The notes beneath the pieces were generated by a model. The model ran no database searches. It saw only the letters and a list, made by a program, of their open reading frames with translations, and was not told the origin of the DNA. Source: Crossaster papposus (taxonomy: Eukaryota; Echinodermata; Asteroidea; Velatida; Solasteridae). From it: a stretch of DNA of 64,000 nt. Position numbers and translations under genes: made by a program. The DNA is taken from positions 1,417,001-1,481,000 of the forward strand of contig JBAIAA010000409.1 in assembly GCA_037893245.1 (NCBI GenBank), given 5' to 3'. How positions within the stretch are numbered: position 1 is the first letter of the stretch; every line of letters begins with the position of its first letter. This document shows, in pieces, positions 60,601 to 64,000 of the stretch.

Positions 60601-61261
60601 TCGTCTTAGTACCGGATTTGTTAGCCTTATTATGGATCTTCGATAAAAGATAACAATTATTGTGGGCAATTAACTTCTTTGAGGTCCAGGGCTGATTTGA
60701 TTATTTGATCTATTGAGAGTTTGGCCGCTGCTGTTTGGTCACCGCTGTTATATATAATACAACCCCGATAAGTTATGGCTGTCATTGCCTTGCTTTTCAT
60801 TTACAATCTCGTTTCGGTCGGAGATGAAATACTGCTATCTCACTATACGAGAGTGGTTTTCAAATTCAACTTCTGAGGTCGAAGGCCATCTGGGGTCAAG
60901 TTTTAGAATGGGCCGGAGTTTAAAACCCTTTTTCATTTGAAAACTTGGAGTCCCGATTTCAATCTAATGTGGCATGTATGTGTTGTAGCCTTGGTGTTTG
61001 TGTCAAAGGTGAGTTGTTGAGGTCAAAGTAATTTAAGGTTAGTGGTAAAAAAAAAAAAAAAAATTTTTTAAATTGTAACAATGTTCTTATTTGGGTTTTA
61101 TCACAGTCACCTGACTAATACTGTATATTGACAAAGACGGTTATGGAAGGAATACCAGGGGAAAAAAAAGAGACAAAGCTGAAGACGGAGGGGCATCTAA
61201 GTTCACAAAATGGCATGGCACTACAACAGACGGCTCGGGCTATAGCGAGATGAACATTTAG
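57601..61261. other. Intergenic stretch, no recognised gene
   Basis: Apart from the tRNA-like repeat at 57968-58047, I see nothing I can name. The longest frames (58337-58666 and 59130-59543, both minus, 109 and 137 codons) have no family motif and no splice or start context. An A/T homopolymer lies at 61047-61070. Confidence 0.45.
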
Positions 61262-61605
61262 TGAATAGGCTTTTCTCCCGCTCTGGTGTTTCTGTTGAGC
61301 AGAGTGTGTGTTCGAGTCCCAGTCGTGACACTTGTGTCCCATGAACAAGACACTTAACTATAATTGCTTCTCTCCACCCAGGGGTACAATGTGTACCTGT
61401 GAGGACAGAGATGGTTATTGTGATTGATTTAGCCTAGTAGCGCATATATTGCAGCACAGGCTGTATACTCCCCAGGGAGTCGAGAGGGTTTAAGGATTGA
61501 AAATTGCCCAGCGATCAGGGGTAATAATGTTGGACGCGCTTTGAGTTGCCCTTCGGGCGTGAAAAGCGCTATATAAATCCAAGATATTAGTATTATTATT
61601 ATAAT
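61262..61605 (+). repeat. tRNA-derived SINE, plus orientation
   Basis: GTTCGAGTCCCAGTC (B-box), TGCTTCTCTCCACCCAGGGG, GTGTACCTGTGAGGACAGAG, CTGTATACTCCCCAGGGAGT and GAAAAGCGCTATATAAATCC with an ATTATTATTAT tail. It is the best-preserved copy and directly abuts the satellite array. Confidence 0.88.
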
Positions 61606-61606
61606 A

Positions 61607-64000
61607 AGTTAAGCAGCGGACGGGCCCTGCATTTTGGATTTTAATCTAGTGTATAGTTAAGTTCAGTGGATGGGAAATAGTTATAAGTTGCGCAGCAGAC
61701 GCGCCTTGTGTGTTGAATTTGAGTCTGACATTGTTAAGATCAGACTATAAGAGAGAATATAAGTTGGGCAGTGGACAGGTGCTGTGTGTTGAACTTAAAT
61801 CTAACAATGTTAAGATAAAAGGATAAGAGAGAATATAAATTTCGCAGGGCACAGGCCCTGCGTTTTGAATTTAGATCTAACACTGTTAAGATCAATGGAT
61901 CAGAGAAAATAGAAGTTAAGCAGTGGATGGGCCCCGTGTTAAATTTAATCCAGCAATGTTAAGATCAAAGGATATAAGAGAGAATATAAGTTACGCACCG
62001 GATGGGCCCTGAATTTAAATCTAACAATGTTAAGATCATAGGATAAGGTAGTATAAGTTCCGCAGTGCACGGGCCCGGTGTGTTGACTTTAAATCTAACC
62101 ATGTTAAGATCATAGGATAAGAGAGAATATAAATTCCGCAGTGGACAGGCCCTGCGTGTTGAATTTAAATATAGCTTTGTTAAGATCAGAGTTTAAGAGA
62201 GTATAACAGTTACGCAGGGGACGGGCCCTGGGTGATGAATGTTTATCTTACCTAGATAGGCCTATCATCCGAGGTTAAGAGAAAATAGGAGTTACGCAGT
62301 GGATAGGCCTTGTGTGTTGAATTTTGAATCTAACATGTTTATTTTTAGATCAGAGGTGGGGCCTCCGCGTGAGAGACAGTAACAATTCCGCGTGGAAGGC
62401 CCCTGCGTGTTATATTTGAATGTAACTGAATAAGGTCAGAGGTCGAGCCTCTGCGTTTGAGACAATTAGAAGTTCCGCAGTGGATTAGGCCCTGCGTGTT
62501 AAGGGTAGTATACACCATGGTTATATGCTTAAATTATCATGAATGGGCGAATTTAGACGGTTGTATTTTATAGTAAATATAATTTAACTGGCCTGTTCGA
62601 AGTTTTACAGTCATAAATGCCGAGAAAAGCACGAAATACAGCGTTTGTTTTTAACCGGCGTTGGGCGGTTATTCTTATGTTATTTGTGTTGTTTCGCGAT
62701 CGCCATCCGGCGGTCGCATATTTTTCTTTATAGAATTTTAATTTTCAGAATAATTTCGGGATATCTAGCGCAATCATTTTGCTGGATGCCTAGAATCTTT
62801 ATTTACTTTCAGATGAGTAAGATATTTCTTAATATTTCGGAGTAAATGGTGTATCCTACCCTTAAGTTTCCGTGTAGCTGGTTAAAATCAGAGGACGGGC
62901 CTCTGCTTGAGAGACAAAAGTAGTTGCCGCAGTGGATAGGCCCTGCGTGTTAGATTCGAATGTATCTGATTAAGATCAGACTGGTGGGCCTTTGCATGAC
63001 ATGCAAAAGAAGTTGGGCAGTACTTAGGTCCTGCGTGTTAGATTCGAATGTACCTGATTAAGATCAGAGGGTGGACCTTTGGATGGGAGACAACAGAAGT
63101 TCTGCAGTAGATAGGCCCTGTGTTTTAAAGTTGAATGTAACTGATTAAAATCAGAGAACGGGCCCTTGCATGAGAGACAAAAGAGGTTTCGCAGTGGATA
63201 GGCCCTGTGTGTTAAATTTCGAATTTAACTGATTAAGATCAAAGGACGGGCCTCTGCATGAGAGAAAATGAGGAAGTTTCGCAGTGGATAGGATCTGCGT
63301 GTTAAATTTTGAATTTAACTGATTAAGATCAGAGGACGGGCCTCTGCATTTGAGACAAATGGAAGTTTCGCAGTAGATAGGCCCTGCGTTTTAAATTTGA
63401 ATGGGACTGATTAAGTTCAGAGGATGGGCCCTTACATGAGAGACACAAGAAGTTTCGCAGTGGATAGGCCCTGCGTTTACAGTTTTGAATTTAACTGATT
63501 AAGTTCAGAGGACGGGCCTCTGCATGAGAGACACAAGAAGTTTCGCAGTGGATAGGCCCTGCGTTTACAGTTTTGAATTTAACTGATTAAGTTCGGAGGA
63601 CGGGCCTCTGCATGAGAGACACAAGAAGTTTCGTAGTGGATAGGCCCTGCGTTTACAGTTTTGAGTTTAACTGATTAAGTTCAGAGGACGGGCCTCTGCA
63701 TGAGAGACACAAGAAGTTTCGCAGTGGATAGGCCCTGCGTTTACAGTTTTGAATTTAACTGATTAAGTTCAGAGGACGGGCCTTTGCATGAGAGACACAA
63801 GAAGTTTCGCAGTGGATAGGCCCTGCGTTTACAGTTTTGAATTTAACTGATTAAGTTCAGAGGTCGGGCCTCTGCATGAGAGACACAAGAAGTTTCGCAG
63901 TGGATAGGCCCTGCGTTTACAGTTTTGAATTTAACTGATTAAGTTCAGAGGACGGGCCTCTGCATGAGAGACACAAGAAGTTTCGTAGTGGATAGGCCCT
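61607..64000. repeat. Tandem satellite, ~76-bp then 88-bp monomers, continues past window
   Basis: Landmarks GCAGTGGATAGGCCCTGCG and GATTAAGATCAGAGG recur. Between 61613 and 62214 the spacing is mostly 75-76 bp and units are diverged. From about 63100 it is 88 bp, and at 63545-63981 exactly 88 bp with near-identical units. The longer unit has an added GGGCCTCTGCATG segment. A family B MITE interrupts it at 62499-62865. The array runs off the right edge. Confidence 0.93.
62499..62865 (+). mobile_element. Family B TTAA-type MITE, copy 9, inside the satellite
   Basis: TTAAGGGTAGTATACACC at the left and GGTGTATCCTACCCTTAA at the right. The satellite monomer normally reads GCGTGTTAAATTTGAAT at this place, so the TTAA is native target sequence duplicated by insertion. 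Confidence 0.92.

Overview
The window is animal nuclear DNA. It is AT-rich and intron-dense, with short coding exons in large introns and a heavy load of DNA transposons and tRNA-derived SINEs. There is no operon structure, CRISPR array or bacterial ribosome-binding site. The only protein-coding gene I can support is a KDM5 (JARID1/Lid-type) histone H3K4 demethylase on the minus strand. It starts with an ATG at 47748 and runs off the left edge inside the second PHD finger. I reconstruct 26 coding exons (about 3.8 kb, 1262 codons in the window). All junctions are GT-AG and all phases match. The domain order is JmjN, ARID, PHD1, JmjC, C5HC2 zinc finger, PLU-1-type helical region, PHD2. The C-terminal part, where PHD3 would lie in long family members, is outside the window. 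The KDM5 type, the SINE type and the abundance of palindromic TACATGTA-like sequence suggest a marine invertebrate deuterostome. I would guess an echinoderm, possibly a sea star; that is inference.

Layout. 1-35755: exons 26 to 2, separated by introns of about 0.4-3.3 kb holding many short inverted-repeat transposons and three or more SINE pieces. 35756-47601: the 11.8-kb first intron. It holds a six-unit 109-bp tandem repeat carrying direct-repeat-1 nuclear-receptor motifs, and a 3.2-kb PIF/Harbinger-like element inserted into a smaller transposon. 47602-47748: exon 1 (start codon plus JmjN). 47749-58100: 5' flank, a nested transposon cluster with a 2.3-kb element, a 4.5-kb imperfect palindrome, and two identical-length 263-bp hAT-like copies with perfect 8-bp target duplications. 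58100-61260: no recognisable gene. 61260-64000: a SINE, then a tandem satellite that changes from about 76-bp to 88-bp monomers and leaves the window.

The most informative non-coding material is the transposon community. At least five unrelated-looking families are bounded by TTAA (piggyBac-type duplication), including a broken piggyBac-like coding relic. Others show TTA/TAA (PIF/Harbinger), 8-bp (hAT) or 9-bp (Mutator-like) duplications. Several elements share an unusual design: the interior is saturated with degenerate copies, in both orientations, of a short motif related to the element's own ends. I did not find a new multi-gene system.
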